Below, one piece after another: positions 1 through 11,676 of a stretch of 64,000 bases of DNA (the stretch's first letter is position 1; each line of letters starts with the position of its first letter). The stretch comes from Gossypium raimondii. Its lineage: Eukaryota; Streptophyta; Magnoliopsida; Malvales; Malvaceae. The notes beneath the pieces are model-generated. The model was not told where the DNA came from. It ran no database searches and saw nothing but the letters and a program-made list of their open reading frames with translations. Made by a program: the position numbers and the translations under genes. The stretch covers positions 37,915,733-37,979,732 of the forward strand of contig NC_068571.1 in NCBI RefSeq assembly GCF_025698545.1, given 5' to 3'.

Positions 1-71
1 CGACGACAGGTCCATGCAACGAAAACAACTGAAAAACAAACTTAACCCACGAAGGCCAGGAAAAACGAAAC

Positions 72-82
72 CTCTGATACCA
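72..82 (-). promoter_or_regulatory. Primer-binding site (initiator Met tRNA) of the left-edge copia element
   Basis: The minus strand reads TGGTATCAGAG directly after the LTR end. This matches the usual copia primer-binding site and fixes the orientation of the element. Confidence 0.65.
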
Positions 83-241
83 TGTTAAAGTATAGCTTGT
101 AGATAACACCAAGCATATACATCTATTTCATTGTTCATAGAATAGACTTGATACAGTATTTATAACAGTAGCTGCTAAGCTGTTAGCTTCTTTAACAGAA
201 TACTTTAACAGAATAACTACTAACTGCCTAACAGACTAACA
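83..241 (-). mobile_element. Short LTR of a copia-type element, internal region off the left edge
   Basis: The stretch begins TGTTA and ends TAACA on the plus strand, so it has the inverted termini of an LTR. Immediately left, positions 72-82 read as TGGTATCAGAG on the minus strand, the classical copia primer-binding site for initiator Met tRNA. The element therefore points leftward and its internal region lies at 1-71 and beyond the window. At 159 bp the LTR is short, in the TRIM or small-copia range. Target duplication cannot be checked because the other end is missing. Confidence 0.65.
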
Positions 242-279
242 GTCATTATATTCTATCAATTAAGACCACAGAAAATTAA

Positions 280-1053
280 TATATGCCCTGGAAGCACATG
301 TCGTCCATCGTTTAGTGTTCATTGGCTTGTCTTGTATATGAACAAAGTGGAGGAGATTATTGATATCATCGAGTGTTGGTTGGAGTTTCTATCCTATTTT
401 GGCACGAAAAAATATTATGATTTTTTGAGAGTAAGTAGGATAGAACGGAGAGTGAGAAGCCTGACTTGAATTTTGTTTAACAAAATTGAATTTGCGAGCC
501 TCTACAACCCTGAGCAATGGCAGCTCCACCAGCCATATTATTTTGCTTGAATCCTTGGATGATGATTTTGCAAAATGTCAAGAGAGAAAGCGTTAGCTAT
601 AGAATCATGAAGATTTTGAATCCTTGAAATTGCTTCTGTTGGTGAGGGATCAACCATCCTGAATATGAGTTCGTTCCTTGATTTCCAGATAATCCAGAGG
701 GTAGAAGCCATATAAGTGTAAAATCTCCTGGAACAAAGGGAGGCAATGTTATTTGATTCAAGCCATTGAAGAAACCATGAAGATAAGGAAGAAATTTGGA
801 GGGCAAGAGGAATGGGAAACCGGACAGCTGGAGCAAAGCTGCATTAAAAGAAGAGATGCCCAGAAGATTCCCTATTAGCCTTGCAATTTGTAAAGGTAAG
901 TTTGTATGGGAGTCTGAGCAAAACATGCTTTGCACAAAGCTGACTACACAAGGGTGGATGAACTGGATTGATAAGAGGAGGGCATCTGTATCTTTGACTG
1001 AGACGCGGCTGTTGAAATTGAATTTCCAAATAATTTAAAATCGAATGGTCCAA
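280..1053 (-). pseudogene. LINE-type reverse transcriptase remnant (zinc-binding and linker region)
   Basis: Reading the minus strand through frame changes gives fragments such as ESSGHLFF followed by CSFAPAV, then a stretch with TLWIIWKSRNELIFR. These resemble the zf-RVT domain and linker before the RNase H domain of plant non-LTR retrotransposons. No single frame is open and no RT catalytic box is present, so it is a decayed fragment. The identification rests on motif resemblance only. Confidence 0.45.
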
Positions 1054-1548
1054 ATTTTATACCCGTTTATAATCGTTGGATTCATATGGTCTAGAAATTA
1101 ACTGTTGAAAACTTTCACCCTTAGAATCCAACGACCCATTTTATTTTAAGACAAAAGCTACATTTGATGACGGGATGTGCACGTAAGGCGGAAAAGTGTC
1201 TCTCGTCTTCCACGCTTGACAAAAATGCAAATAACGAGGGCCTCTTCAAACTTCCGTTATAATCAATTAGTTTGATTAATTAATCGGTTAATCGATGACA
1301 GTTAATCCGATTTAAAATTGGATAATTAATTAAGTTAATCAAATTTAACAAATAATTTGAGAAATTTTGATTTGAAAAAAAAAATGTTTTTAGAAGCATA
1401 GTTCTCTCAAAAATTACAACGGGAAATAAAAATATTCATTTTAGATATGATTTTGAAAAGTTAAATTCAAATTAAATTTGATAATATTAATATAATTATA
1501 CATTTCAAATATTGTTAAAGTAATTAACAAATCAGCTATAAATCTAAT

Positions 1549-1677
1549 GATACATAAAATATTTTAGAATTTTAAATATAATAATAAATGATACTTTAGA
1601 ATTTTAATGATACATGAAATATTTTAGAATTTTAAATATAATTATAAATGATGTTTTTGAGTTTTAATGATACATAA
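1549..1677. repeat. 60-bp tandem repeat, two copies plus a stub
   Basis: The string GATACAT recurs at 1549, 1609 and 1669, exactly 60 bp apart. The intervening AT-rich units share the phrase TTTTAGAATTTTAAATATAA and differ at several bases. The surrounding 1054-1548 is AT-rich spacer in which I see no gene. Confidence 0.75.
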
Positions 1678-1800
1678 TGTTGGCATCGACCTTGTTGTCA
1701 ATGGAAAAGGACATAAGTTCGATTGTGTTGAAACACATCTATCCTCTTATTTAAAAGTTAAGGAGGGATTATAGATAATTCATGGCATCATATCAAAAAA
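1678..1800 (+). mobile_element. SINE-like tRNA-derived unit
   Basis: A B-box-like AAGTTCGATTGTG at about 1715-1727 is preceded by a degenerate tRNA-like head (TTGGCATCGACC) and followed by a tail ending in ATCAAAAAATT. The layout resembles tRNA-derived SINEs. The A box is poor and no target duplication was confirmed. Confidence 0.4.
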
Positions 1801-1921
1801 TTAATATAATATTATGATAGATGAAATATTTACATACATTTAAATTTGTAAATACATTTTAAATAGTTAATATAAAGAAAAGTATTTTGATAGTTTAAGT
1901 TTTTAAATATCTTTCTACTAA

Positions 1922-2438
1922 GGGCAAACTACAAAACTAATTACTTCTGTTTGCCTCAGATTACATTTTAGTCACTTATGTTTGAAATGTTACGTTTAGT
2001 CACTTACACTATCGTTTTGGTACGAAATAGTTACTCTGCCATTAAGCTTCGTTACCTCCTTAACGACAATCCTACGTGACAGTCCAAATGGATTTTAAAT
2101 ACCAACTTGGATGATAATAATTGTTTTTAATCAAAATAGAAAAGAAAACTAAAAGAAGAAAAAGACAAATGGTTTTTCTTTTCTAATTCAAGGTGTAATT
2201 AATTTAAAATTTTCAATTTATTAAATTTATTAAATTAAAAACTTATTATCGTCCCAATTGAATATCCAAGTTGGCATTTAAAACTCATTTGAATTATAAC
2301 GTAAGATTACTGTTAGGTAGGTAACGGAGCTTAACGGCAAAATTATCACTTTGTAACAAAACGATACATAAGTTAAAAAGTAACATTTCAAACAGAAATG
2401 ACTATAATGTAATGCAAACAAAAGTTTATAGTTTACCC
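1922..2438. mobile_element. Fold-back MITE, possibly Mutator-type
   Basis: The left end GGGCAAACTACAAA pairs with the right end TTTATAGTTTACCC, and the match continues inward for roughly 180 bp per arm. Examples are CTTCGTTACCTCCTTAACG against its inverted relative near 2315-2335, and CAAGTTGG against its complement near 2265. The core is AT-rich and non-coding. The nine bases on each side (1913-1921 and 2439-2447) agree at seven positions, which would fit an aged 9-bp target duplication. Confidence 0.7.
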
Positions 2439-3416
2439 TGTTACTAATTTAAGTTAAAAAAGAAAAAGAAACTAAAGCACCTAAATCCAAACTTTGAGTG
2501 GAGAAATACTTTTTTTATCGTACTTTCAACCTAAAATCACACATTTTCACCGCATTCTCAGCCCATTGCTTTCGAGGTTAAAAAGCATTTTTTTACCCCA
2601 AATAGCAATGCCCAACGGGAACTAATCTAGCGTAAGGAAAAGGCCACTGCCCAATGAGAATTGAGAAGAGGGAATGCTTAATTATATCGGTATTAGATAT
2701 ATAATCTTCCATTTCAAATTTTTTTTTACCAATACAACACACTCCAACTTAACACAACCATAAGACTACGAGGGTAGATTTTAGTACAATTATGGGGAAT
2801 GGAATTGTTTTTACAATCAACACATTGGGTCATGTTGGGGTGGTGAAACCAGGATCATTTAGGCTTTTGGCAGCCAACTTCGAAGATAAAGATAGCTTAG
2901 GTATATTAGATAGGATGTTCTTGGTGGAGAAAGAAAAAGAGCAGTTTTTGCAGACATGGCAAACCAACCATATCGCTGCCAGCATCCATGACAGAAAGGA
3001 TGGTTTTAGGAGAATGGCGTAGTGATTGGGGGTTCTGAGATGATGTACCATTGTGAAGGAATGGTAGACAAGGTGGTCGACGGTCTGGCATGGATCTCTG
3101 AGATGGATAGTTCTGGAGTGTAAAAGCAAAACAGAGGCAATAGTGGGGAAAATGCAGAGCAATAAGATATTAAAATTATGACCTATATATGCATCTATTT
3201 TGTTCTTTCCCTTCTATTTTCCTAGAAAATTTGCAGATTATGTAATATTTGCTAATCAAATTTCAAGTGAGATGCAATTGAATTTCAGTGAACAGAATTA
3301 AAACTTTTTCTCAAACTTGTTTGCAATGCATAATGTATAACAAAAAGGTCTTTCAAGATTTTTCAATCTCTCACCACTGTAAATCCATTATCAGATAGAG
3401 GTCAGCAGGTCGCCAA
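2439..3416. other. Spacer with one unassigned ORF
   Basis: The plus strand has an open frame at 2792-3022 (76 codons). It has no recognisable domain and stops before any clear splice site. The minus strand of the same stretch is open for 110 codons (2830-3162), also without a match I know. It could be an exon-like scrap of a lost gene, but coding status is unsupported. 3163-3416 would include the 3' UTR of the minus-strand NSRP1-like gene. Confidence 0.3.
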
Positions 3417-5987
3417 TCATTGCTCTTTCGCCCTCTTTCGTGCCAGAAATCGTTCTCTAGCTGCTGCAACAGCATCCGCACCTCTTTTGTGATGGTCACT
3501 TTTTGGTTGATCAACTGATGGTTGTTTCTCTGAAGTGGTCTCTTGCACTGCGGTGTCTGGAACTGTATCTTCAGTTATTGGCTTTGAATCTCGGGAATCA
3601 AATATTTCTCGAAAACTTGATTCATCTCGAGTCCGATCGATCACAGCAGATGACTCCGGAGAAACTGAGTCAGGCAATGGGTTTACTCTGTTTAATACTT
3701 CTTTCTCTTTCTCTTTCTCAGGTTCCCTTAATTCAGGCTTTCTTGGCTTTGCTTCGTTTGCCCCAAATGCAACATTTTTACCGAGGTTGAAGTAAAAATC
3801 ACTCAAGTCACTCTTCTTGGTAACCTTTAAACCGAGAAAATGGCAATCAACCAGATAAGTTAAAGCATCAGTAATCTAGGTGTCAAACTAATGAAATCAC
3901 ATCTAGACCCAAGAAAAAAGAATATCAGGGAAATAAATAATAAAGAATAACAAATACGCTATTTATGGCCAAACACACAAATATTATAATTCGTGTAGTC
4001 CACCTTCATTTTATTGCATTTAGCTAACTCTAATAACATGAGAACATTTATAATGCCATAAAATTTCTAACCAGTGGATGCAAATGAACAACATTTTTCA
4101 CTATGCACTTCAAGTTGAAAAGATAATCTTGCCACCATGAATGCTAACCACATTTATGCTTGTTCTAAATTGAAAAACAAAAGAAGCCGAACATGCCTAA
4201 GAAAGTTTTGCTATTTACTCTTTAATGATCTGTTAATGTTTTTCCCTTTCAGTTCACTGTTTCAATAAAATATGCAAACATAAAAATGAAAACAATGATG
4301 CAAAATAAATAAACAATGACTACCTTCTCATAAATTTTTCATACTGGATGATGCCTTAAAATGGGATATGATGTTCCTAACCACATACACCCAAAAGCAA
4401 AACCTAAATGCAATTGTCCTACTCCTAGGAGAGAAAGCAATATGAATGAATAGGATGCTTGATTTTCATCAGAGGGTGGCATAATGACAATAAATGACAC
4501 AGAGCCTAAACTTCCTCCGTCAAATCCTTTAAGTTATATAATTCACTTTCAAACAGTGCTTCAAAACTTGAACCAGTATTGACTTCTCAGAGGTAAAGAG
4601 GTGAAGATCCAAAAAAGTTCTATTGAATCTTTTTGAGTATAACAGTAAAGCTTAGGTGCGGGGAGGCTATTCCAATCCAAGGTCAAGGCATGCCATAGGC
4701 CTTAGAGAAAGCTAACAGCATGGATCACCACCAAATGAGACAGCTGATGAGATTTGAGCCCTGGTACTTACCAATATGCTAGTAAGTACTTAACCAACTG
4801 AACTAACCCACATTGGCAACAAACCAAGGTTTCCTTTTGTGGTGGGTTAGTAATCAATAATACATAGCTCATATGCATGCAAGCAAAGATGGGAAAATGC
4901 CACGGGACAGATTCACATGTCACAGATATGAAGCAATGAAAAGACTTGTTCAGATAAATTTGCATACTTCAAGCAGACAAAAACCCAAAACAATTTGTTC
5001 ATGCAGGACACACAAACCAACATATTTAGAGCACCAATAGCATGCTAGACACCATAGGAACCAGTAACAATTCATTCAATCATAAGTTGTGTAACATAAA
5101 ATCAAAATAAAAATCAAACCCATAAACAAAGAAGCAGCAAGTAAACATCAAACGAAGTTGCAGAAAAGGCTACACTTACATCCTCTTTCTCCTCTCGAAG
5201 TTGTCGTAAGCGCTCCTCCTCCATCCATTTTGCCTGCTCAGCAAGCTTTCTCTTGTAGGCACTGGTCACAAACTTATCCTTGTCTGCATAAAGGTGATCC
5301 TCTTTACTTCTCTCTTTCACAAGCTTCCTCTCGTATACTATCTCCTGCTCCCATTTTCGTTGCTCCGCTTTCTTCATTAAATTAAGAATATATTTTGGCT
5401 GCTCAAAACAGTTAAATTGATGATCAATTCTATGTTAGTCTTGAGCAATTAGTTAATAAATTTATGTCTTCTACATTGTATATACAGATTTAAGGGGGCA
5501 AACAAATAAATAAAGCGAATAATTAAGTTAATAGCAATTAAAAAATCATTCAAATGACAAAAAAACATCCTTAAATTTGTAGAAACATATACCTTTCGCT
5601 CTTCGTGATCTTGAGCACGGGGGCGAACAACCTCCTCTTTCATCGCATCGTAAACTCCATCGTAATCAAACACGGAAGGATCTTCTTCTAAAGCTTTCTT
5701 ATGTTGCTCCTCTACCTTCGAAAGAGAATTTTTTTAAAATAAAAAAAGGAAGAAAATTTCAGTTATGTTTATAGAAAAAAAAAACTCCAAAGAAAGGGAA
5801 ATAAGGAAATCAAAGTGAATCTTACCTCCTTGAGAGCTTTGTTCTTGCTAGCTTGCCGGGAAATCTCTTTCTCCACGTCATCATCGTCGTCTTCCTGGAA
5901 GCCTCGAGGAGGAGGGAGCGGCGGTCTTGTCACCGGCTTTTTCTGCTGGGACGGTGGAACCCTAAGCTGTAAACCGTACTTCTTCAT
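3417..5987 (-). CDS. NSRP1: NSRP1-like nuclear speckle splicing regulator (DUF2040, CCDC55 family)
   Basis: Four exons give about 303 residues: 5826-5987, 5593-5715, 5180-5398 and 3417-3824, all joined in phase 0 with GT/AG borders. The N-terminus MKKYGLQLRV is followed by a Pro-rich stretch and an acidic run (five Asp). Exons 2-3 hold the family core: DPSVFDYDGVYDAM, then PKYILNLMKKAEQR and DKFVTSAYKRKL, in a long charged coiled coil. The last exon opens VTKKSDLSDFYFNLGKNVAFG and ends in a Lys/Arg-rich tail. Family knowledge: NSRP1 proteins are nuclear speckle factors that influence alternative splice-site choice. The first ATG in frame is 5987. The last intron (3825-5179) is long and carries a SINE-like insertion. 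I see no lesion, and a small extra exon in that intron cannot be excluded. Confidence 0.9.
4630..4825 (-). mobile_element. tRNA-derived SINE-like insertion in the last NSRP1 intron
   Basis: On the minus strand an A-box-like TTAGTTCAGTTGG (about 4793-4806) is followed by a B-box-like GGGCTCAAATCTC (4749-4761), about the spacing found in tRNA-headed SINEs. The sequence after the B box is non-coding. Exact ends and target duplications are not resolved. It lies in the sense orientation of the host gene. Confidence 0.55.
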
Positions 5988-6041
5988 TTTTTTTCTCAGA
6001 ACCAATTTTTGATCCAATTCCTCATGCAATTTTTGATCCAA

Positions 6042-6190
6042 GCGTTAGCCAATCGTAAGGGCATTTCGGTCTTCTCGTAATAAAATAAGGTTTTAAAAAC
6101 TCTTGGTAAAAATATCGGTTCAGCCCTTAAAAATTTTATTCAATTCAGCTGATGCCTGATAGTAATAAAAAAATAATTCTCGATTAATTA
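6042..6190. other. Upstream region of the NSRP1-like gene
   Basis: AT-rich DNA just 5' of the NSRP1-like gene. No strong TATA box or other site could be assigned. Confidence 0.3.
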
Positions 6191-6300
6191 TTAGCTCAAT
6201 TGGTATAAATATTGTTAACAATATAAGAATACATGGATTCGAGTCCTCCTCCTATTTATGGGTTCATCTGAATGACATTCATTAAAAAAGTTTATTATTA
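6191..6300 (+). mobile_element. SINE-like unit with good Pol III A and B boxes
   Basis: TTAGCTCAATTGGT at 6191-6204 fits the tRNA A-box consensus, and GGATTCGAGTCC at 6235-6246 fits the B box, about 30 bp apart. The flanks do not fold into a tRNA cloverleaf, so it reads as a tRNA-derived SINE head with a short tail ending near ATTAAAAAAG. Target duplication was not found. Confidence 0.55.
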
Positions 6301-8866
6301 TACATCTACGTTGGGTTAAAATATGCTATAAATCCATATATTCTACTTCAACCAATCCAATTATATAAAAAAAACAATAACTATTTTTTTCATCCAACAA
6401 TTAAGTTCATAATTATCATTCAATTCAATTCAATCATCTATCATATTCACACATACATTCATCATGTTTAAGATTCAAATTCATCATTTTATGGAATTAT
6501 GCAATGTCAAATTTCGAGTTAGTGTAACACTCATTATCCAAGAAAACTTGAGCAATGAATATTCCATTTAGCATTGAACACTCTTTTACATTATCAAATG
6601 TTTATAATTTGGACTTTTATTAATGAATTCAAGGTCTTATTACACTTTTAAAAATACAATTAGACTAAAAATAAAGTTTAATTGCATATAAAATTTGTTT
6701 CAAGTCTCATTTAATTCAATTAAAAAAATTTAGTTGTAGCCCGTATGTCTCGAGACCATGACCATATTGTCTCTAGACATTATGTTGACACTATAGAAAT
6801 TTGGCTTCAAAGTTGCTTTGTCTTGAAACAAATAGGCTTTTGCCTTAAGAAAAAAGTCATTTATGTCTTGAGACATGGCTCAGTTACTATAGATTTTTAG
6901 TTTCGAAGTTATTGTGTCTCAAGACATATTTCGCCTGTCTTGAGATATAGGATAGGGGACTTGAAATTTATGCTTTTAAACACTTCTAAACCATATCAAA
7001 TTTGTTCATAATAAATCCAAACATGAACCAAAACTCATAAATTATATAATATCTTATATTCTCCATCTAAAACACAATTAACACAAGTATTAAAACATTT
7101 AGACACCCGCTTAGTTAATCTATTGTTTAACCTATGTACATGTCATTTACTTAAATCAAAATAGAGATTTCATACTTTTGTCCAACCCTTGAGATGTGAA
7201 GTGACTGATCCTTGAAAAATCTTCACTTCACGACTTTACCTATGCGTTGAAAATAACGTGGTAAGTTAGTGAAAACTTAATAAGTACAACATGAATTAAA
7301 GTTACCCACTCTATTAAAAAAATGTAAACCAAATACAAAAATATTATTCTAATTAAGTTTAGAATTTAATAGGATTATAATTTTATATTATAACTCAATA
7401 TATTTCAATTCACCATCATTCCCTTCACTAATACATGAACTCGTTATGTTAACCATAAGTTTTTTTTTTTTTTGCCCTTAATATTTAACAAATGTCCAAT
7501 GTAAACTTAATAAAATATGCAGGATATACGAAATTAATAGAGATGCACCGAAGTACAATAACAAAACATAGTAGCACAGAAGTGCAATATCAGAACAAAA
7601 TGACACTGTAGTGCTTATTCAGAATAGAAAGTGCGCTAAATTTTTCCTAATGGCATGCCATCTTTATCCTACTAGTTCACATTTTACCTATATGGGCAAA
7701 TATAACAAAATCGTCTTTACTATTACATTTCAAAACAAAATTTACATACTTTTAAATTATTTTCAATTTAATCTTCATCGAAAAAATTCAATAAACATTA
7801 TAATAGTATTTCTTTGACATATAAAATATAACACTCTCGTAGCATTTCATATCCACCATCGTGGTATTGTTATATTTCACATATCATTTTCTGATTTTAT
7901 AATTAATTCCATCGGTCTTGATAAATTTATTATTTGAGCATAACACAATAGTTAGTAATTAAAAACATGTAAATATTAATACATCTAATTAAACATAGTG
8001 ATCAAAACTATTTAGGTTAAGTAAAGTTCTAGTTGTACTTACAACCAAAGCTTGAAACACTTCGTTCTTCTTCTTTTACTCCTTGGCTATCTCTTTTCCT
8101 TTGTCACCAACTTGTTGTTCACTTCTTTTCTCTTTCTTTTTTTTCATTTCCATATCAAAACATACAATATTTACTCATCAAAATTTATAATAATAAAAAA
8201 AGTTTCGCTTTTTAAACAAAACTAACATGAAATCCATGAAGAACTTATCATGCTTACCTTAACCCCTTATGATCAAAACCTAATTCTTATTCTCTCTCTC
8301 CTTTAAGACAATTATGGTTACACTTCTCATGAAACTAAGATAATTAGTAGGTTCCCTATTAATTTCACTAAAAATCATTAATGAAATTAGAGGAATTAAG
8401 CTTAAAAGGCTTGGAAATGGTGGAAAATGACTAAAATGTAAATAATTGAAAACTTTATTTCTTTATTTCTAAAGGGGACGACATAAAGGATGATGATAAC
8501 CATTTTTTCTTTTCATCCTTTTATCATCTTAACCATCAAGTAAAGTAAAAACAATATAAAATAGATAATTCTAGAATATTCTAACCAATTAGAATTTTAC
8601 ACAATTTAGTCCTTAATCATTATTCATGCCATAATTATCTCATTTTAACATTGACCATTCATGACTCATGAGTCATACTCTCTTTTGTTAAAATTTCACC
8701 TCTGGTCCTTCCTCTTTTTTCCCTAAATTCAATTTAATCATTCCATCTTTTATTTTCTCACTTTTGCCCCAATACTTTTCACTCTCTTACAAGTTAGTCA
8801 ATGCACCAGATTTATTTCTCAAAACATACGAGCCTCTTCAATTACCTTCATTATATATCTTTACCT
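6301..8866. other. AT-rich intergenic DNA with a quasi-palindrome cluster
   Basis: No gene is supported; the short ORFs here lack domains and have an AT-rich base composition. At 6745-6950 there is a cluster of TGTCTCGAGACA-like 12-mers, related to a second cluster at 9130-9410. A poly-T tract lies at about 7460. The stretch is probably old LTR-retrotransposon DNA. Confidence 0.4.
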
Positions 8867-9118
8867 ACTACTAATAGTAATAATTTCTGTGTTATTACCA
8901 TATCAGTTTCTAACATATCTACTCTCGATTTATCATTGTTCTCGACTCAGTGGGTATTAAGGATGTTACAGTTAGGACTTGAATCCAAACCCACTACTAA
9001 TAGTAATAATTTTTATGTTATTACCATCTCAGTTTCTAACATATCTACTCTCGATTTATCATTGTTCTCGACTTAGTGGGTATTTGGGATGTTACAGTTA
9101 GGACTTGAATCCAAACTC
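8867..9118. repeat. 126-bp tandem duplication
   Basis: Units 8867-8992 and 8993-9118 are nearly identical. Both begin ACTACTAATAGTAATAATTT, and the phrase GTTAGGACTTGAATCCAAAC ends at 8990 and again at 9116. Only a handful of substitutions separate the copies, so the duplication is fairly recent. Confidence 0.9.
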
Positions 9119-9129
9119 GTTTGTCAAGT

Positions 9130-9410
9130 TTCAGTGTTATGTTTTGAGACAAAGAACTTCATGTCTCGAGAAAGGACTCATTTTTATTTTAAAAAATATT
9201 TGCTTCAATGATAGCATGTCTCAAGACAAGGTTTCTCATGTTTGAGATCAAGTCTCGAGACAAACCTCTCATGTTTTCTTTTTTTAGATTTGATGTTTGG
9301 ATGTCTCGAGACAAGAGGCTTAAAACAATGAAAAAATGAATTTAGCTTTGATGTGCCTTTCTCTCGAGCCAAGGCCATTGTCTCAAGACATATGTCCAAT
9401 TATCTCGAAG
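9130..9410. repeat. Cluster of TGTCTCGAGACA-like quasi-palindromes
   Basis: At least seven near-matches to the self-complementary 12-mer TGTCTCGAGACA (variants with CAAG or TTGAG in the centre) occur in 280 bp. The same motif is clustered at 6745-6950. The stretch runs directly into the copia fragment starting near 9532, so it may be internal or LTR-adjacent DNA of that or a related element. Confidence 0.65.
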
Positions 9411-9531
9411 AAAAGTCATACGACATTGCGACAACACGAAAAAATTCTAATTCTTGCAAGATTGAAGCTATTTCAGATCTATTTGGGGCTCCATCCGACC
9501 TTTAGGTACCCTCACCATCTCAGTTAACTAA

Positions 9532-11260
9532 TTATAAGTTGGCTCGTGACAGAAAAATGTGATAAATTCGACTACCACAGAAATATTATGAAGGAATTCT
9601 AGTGGTTTATGTTCTAAGTATTGCCGAGAGCATTGATTCAACCGATCTTTCATGTTATTATAAGGCAGCTTAAGCTTCCGATTCTAGCAAATGGCTCATT
9701 GCAATGGAAGAAGAGATGGAATCACTTCAAAAGAATGAGACTTAGAGGCTAGTTAAACCACCCATCGGTAAAAGAATCGTTGGATTCAAATGAATGTTTA
9801 AAAATAAGAAAGGTTCGGGTCCTAACGACATTAGGTACAAGGCAAGACTAGTTCCAAAGAGCTACAGTCAAGTGGAGAAAGTTGATTTATGTTTTCTCTC
9901 CCATTTTGAAACATACGTCCATTCAGACGCTTTTGGCCCTTGTTGCATCGAATAATTTTGAGTTAGAGCGATTAGATGTAAATACTACTTTCTGTCACAG
10001 TGAATTTGAGAAGGACATTTACATGTAACAATTGGAATGCTTCAAAGTTGAAGGTAAAAAAGATCATGTTTGTCTATTACAAAAATCTTTACACGGTTTG
10101 AAGTAGTCTCCTCGGCAGTGGTATAAAAAGTTTGACTCATTCATGTTAAGTATTGATTTTTCTCGAAATAAGTATGACAGTTGTGTTTATCTATAATGTC
10201 CCGATGATGACTCTTTTATATATTTGTTGCTTTATGTTGATGATATGTTAATTGCGGCTAAGAATCCATCTGAAATTGATCGTCTTAAAACCATGCTTAA
10301 CTCTAAGTTCGAGATGAAGGATTTATGTGCATTAAAAAAAATTTAGGGGATGGAAATTTTGAGAGATAGACATTCCGGGAAATTATTTTTATCACAACAA
10401 AGGTACATCAAGAAGATCATTGAGCGATTTGAGATGCAATATGCAAAATCGATAAGTACTTTTTTAGTTGCACACTTTAAACTCTCAATTTCAAATTCAT
10501 CACATAATGAAAAAGGTGAAAGGTACATGTCAAAAGTACCTTATTCAATCGTAGTTGAAAGTTTGATGTATGCAATGGGATGCACTCGTCCCGATATTTC
10601 ACATGTAGTTAGTGTTGTTAGCCTATACATGGTCAATCCGGGTAAGTTACACTGGCATGCAGTTAAGTAGATTTTCAAATATTTACGAGGTACTTCTAAC
10701 ATGTGCTTAGAGTTTGGAAGAACTCAAAAGGGTTTAGTCGGATATATTGATTTTGATTATGCAGGAGACTTAGATCGAAGAAGGTCTCACACAGGTTACC
10801 TATTTACTTTTGAGAATTGTGCCATTAGTTGGAAAGTGACACTTCAAGCTACAATGGCTTTGTCGACTACTGAAGCAAAATAAATGGCAATTACAAAAGT
10901 AGTAAAATAAGCAATTTGGTTAAGGGGCTTGTTCAATGAAATGGTAAGTGAAAAAGGGGCAACTGTCGTATATTATAATAGTCAAAGTGCTATACATTTC
11001 ACCAAAGATCAAATACATCACGAGAGAATGAAGCACATAGATATTCGTTATCATTTTGTTCAATAGGTGATCATTCAAAGGGATGTTTAGATTCTTAAAA
11101 TTGGCACAAAATATAATCCAATTGACATGTTGACACAGAGCCATCTAGTTTTAAAGTTCGAGCATTGTTTGGACTTGGTAAGTATCCGATGAAGAATCAA
11201 TTAAACTTGTAACAGGGATCGGCAAGGGAGTTGGTCCAAATACGAGTCAATGTGGAGATT
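9532..11260 (+). pseudogene. Truncated Ty1/copia pol: reverse transcriptase and RNase H remnant
   Basis: Reading across frames gives copia RT landmarks in order. First come a piece resembling the start of copia RT and LALVASNNFELERLDVNTTF, then the catalytic box as YVDDMLIAAKN near 10240, and LFLSQQRYIKKIIERF. Next are MYAMGCTRPDISHVVSVVSL and the RNase H segment with DYAGDLDRRRSHTGYLF and ALSTTEAK. Many stops and frameshifts interrupt it, for example in the sequence after STTEAK. Gag, protease and integrase are absent, so the element is 5'-truncated at about 9532. It ends in a purine-rich tract before the LTR at 11261. Confidence 0.9.
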
Positions 11261-11676
11261 TGTAGGATAATGCCTCTTATTTTGACCAAAGTTTATTTTG
11301 ACTTTTCTTCTCCCAGTTAAACTCTGTTTTTAGTTTCCCGCTTAAACTCTGATTAACTTAGAGTTGTTGTAGTCATTTATCCTACGAATTTCAGCCTATA
11401 AATAGGCCTTAGTTACTCTAGGTTTTACATAACAAAAATGATTTAGATTGAGAGAATCTTGTTCTTTGTTTCGAAGGATTTTTCTTGTGGGGCTTATATA
11501 TATTTTTTAATTCTCTCCATCTTTTGAACTCTCGTTTATTATAGTGAAATCTCTTTTTTTCCCGTGATTTTTTATCCTCTCTTGAGAAAATTTTCCATGT
11601 AAAATTTACGTGTTCCATCTTTTCGATTATTATTTTTATCACTTTGTGTGTTGTTTAATTGTGTTTATCCTATACA
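11261..11676 (+). mobile_element. 3' LTR of the truncated copia element
   Basis: The LTR starts TGTAGGATAA right after GTGGAGATT, the usual copia polypurine context, and ends TTATCCTATACA, its inverted terminus. Length is 416 bp. It includes a TATA-like and leader-like stretch near 11395-11420. No matching 5' LTR is present in the window. Confidence 0.8.

Noticed and set aside
6191..6246. A tRNA gene, because both A and B boxes are present
   Set aside because: No acceptor stem or cloverleaf can be formed around the boxes; a SINE head fits better.
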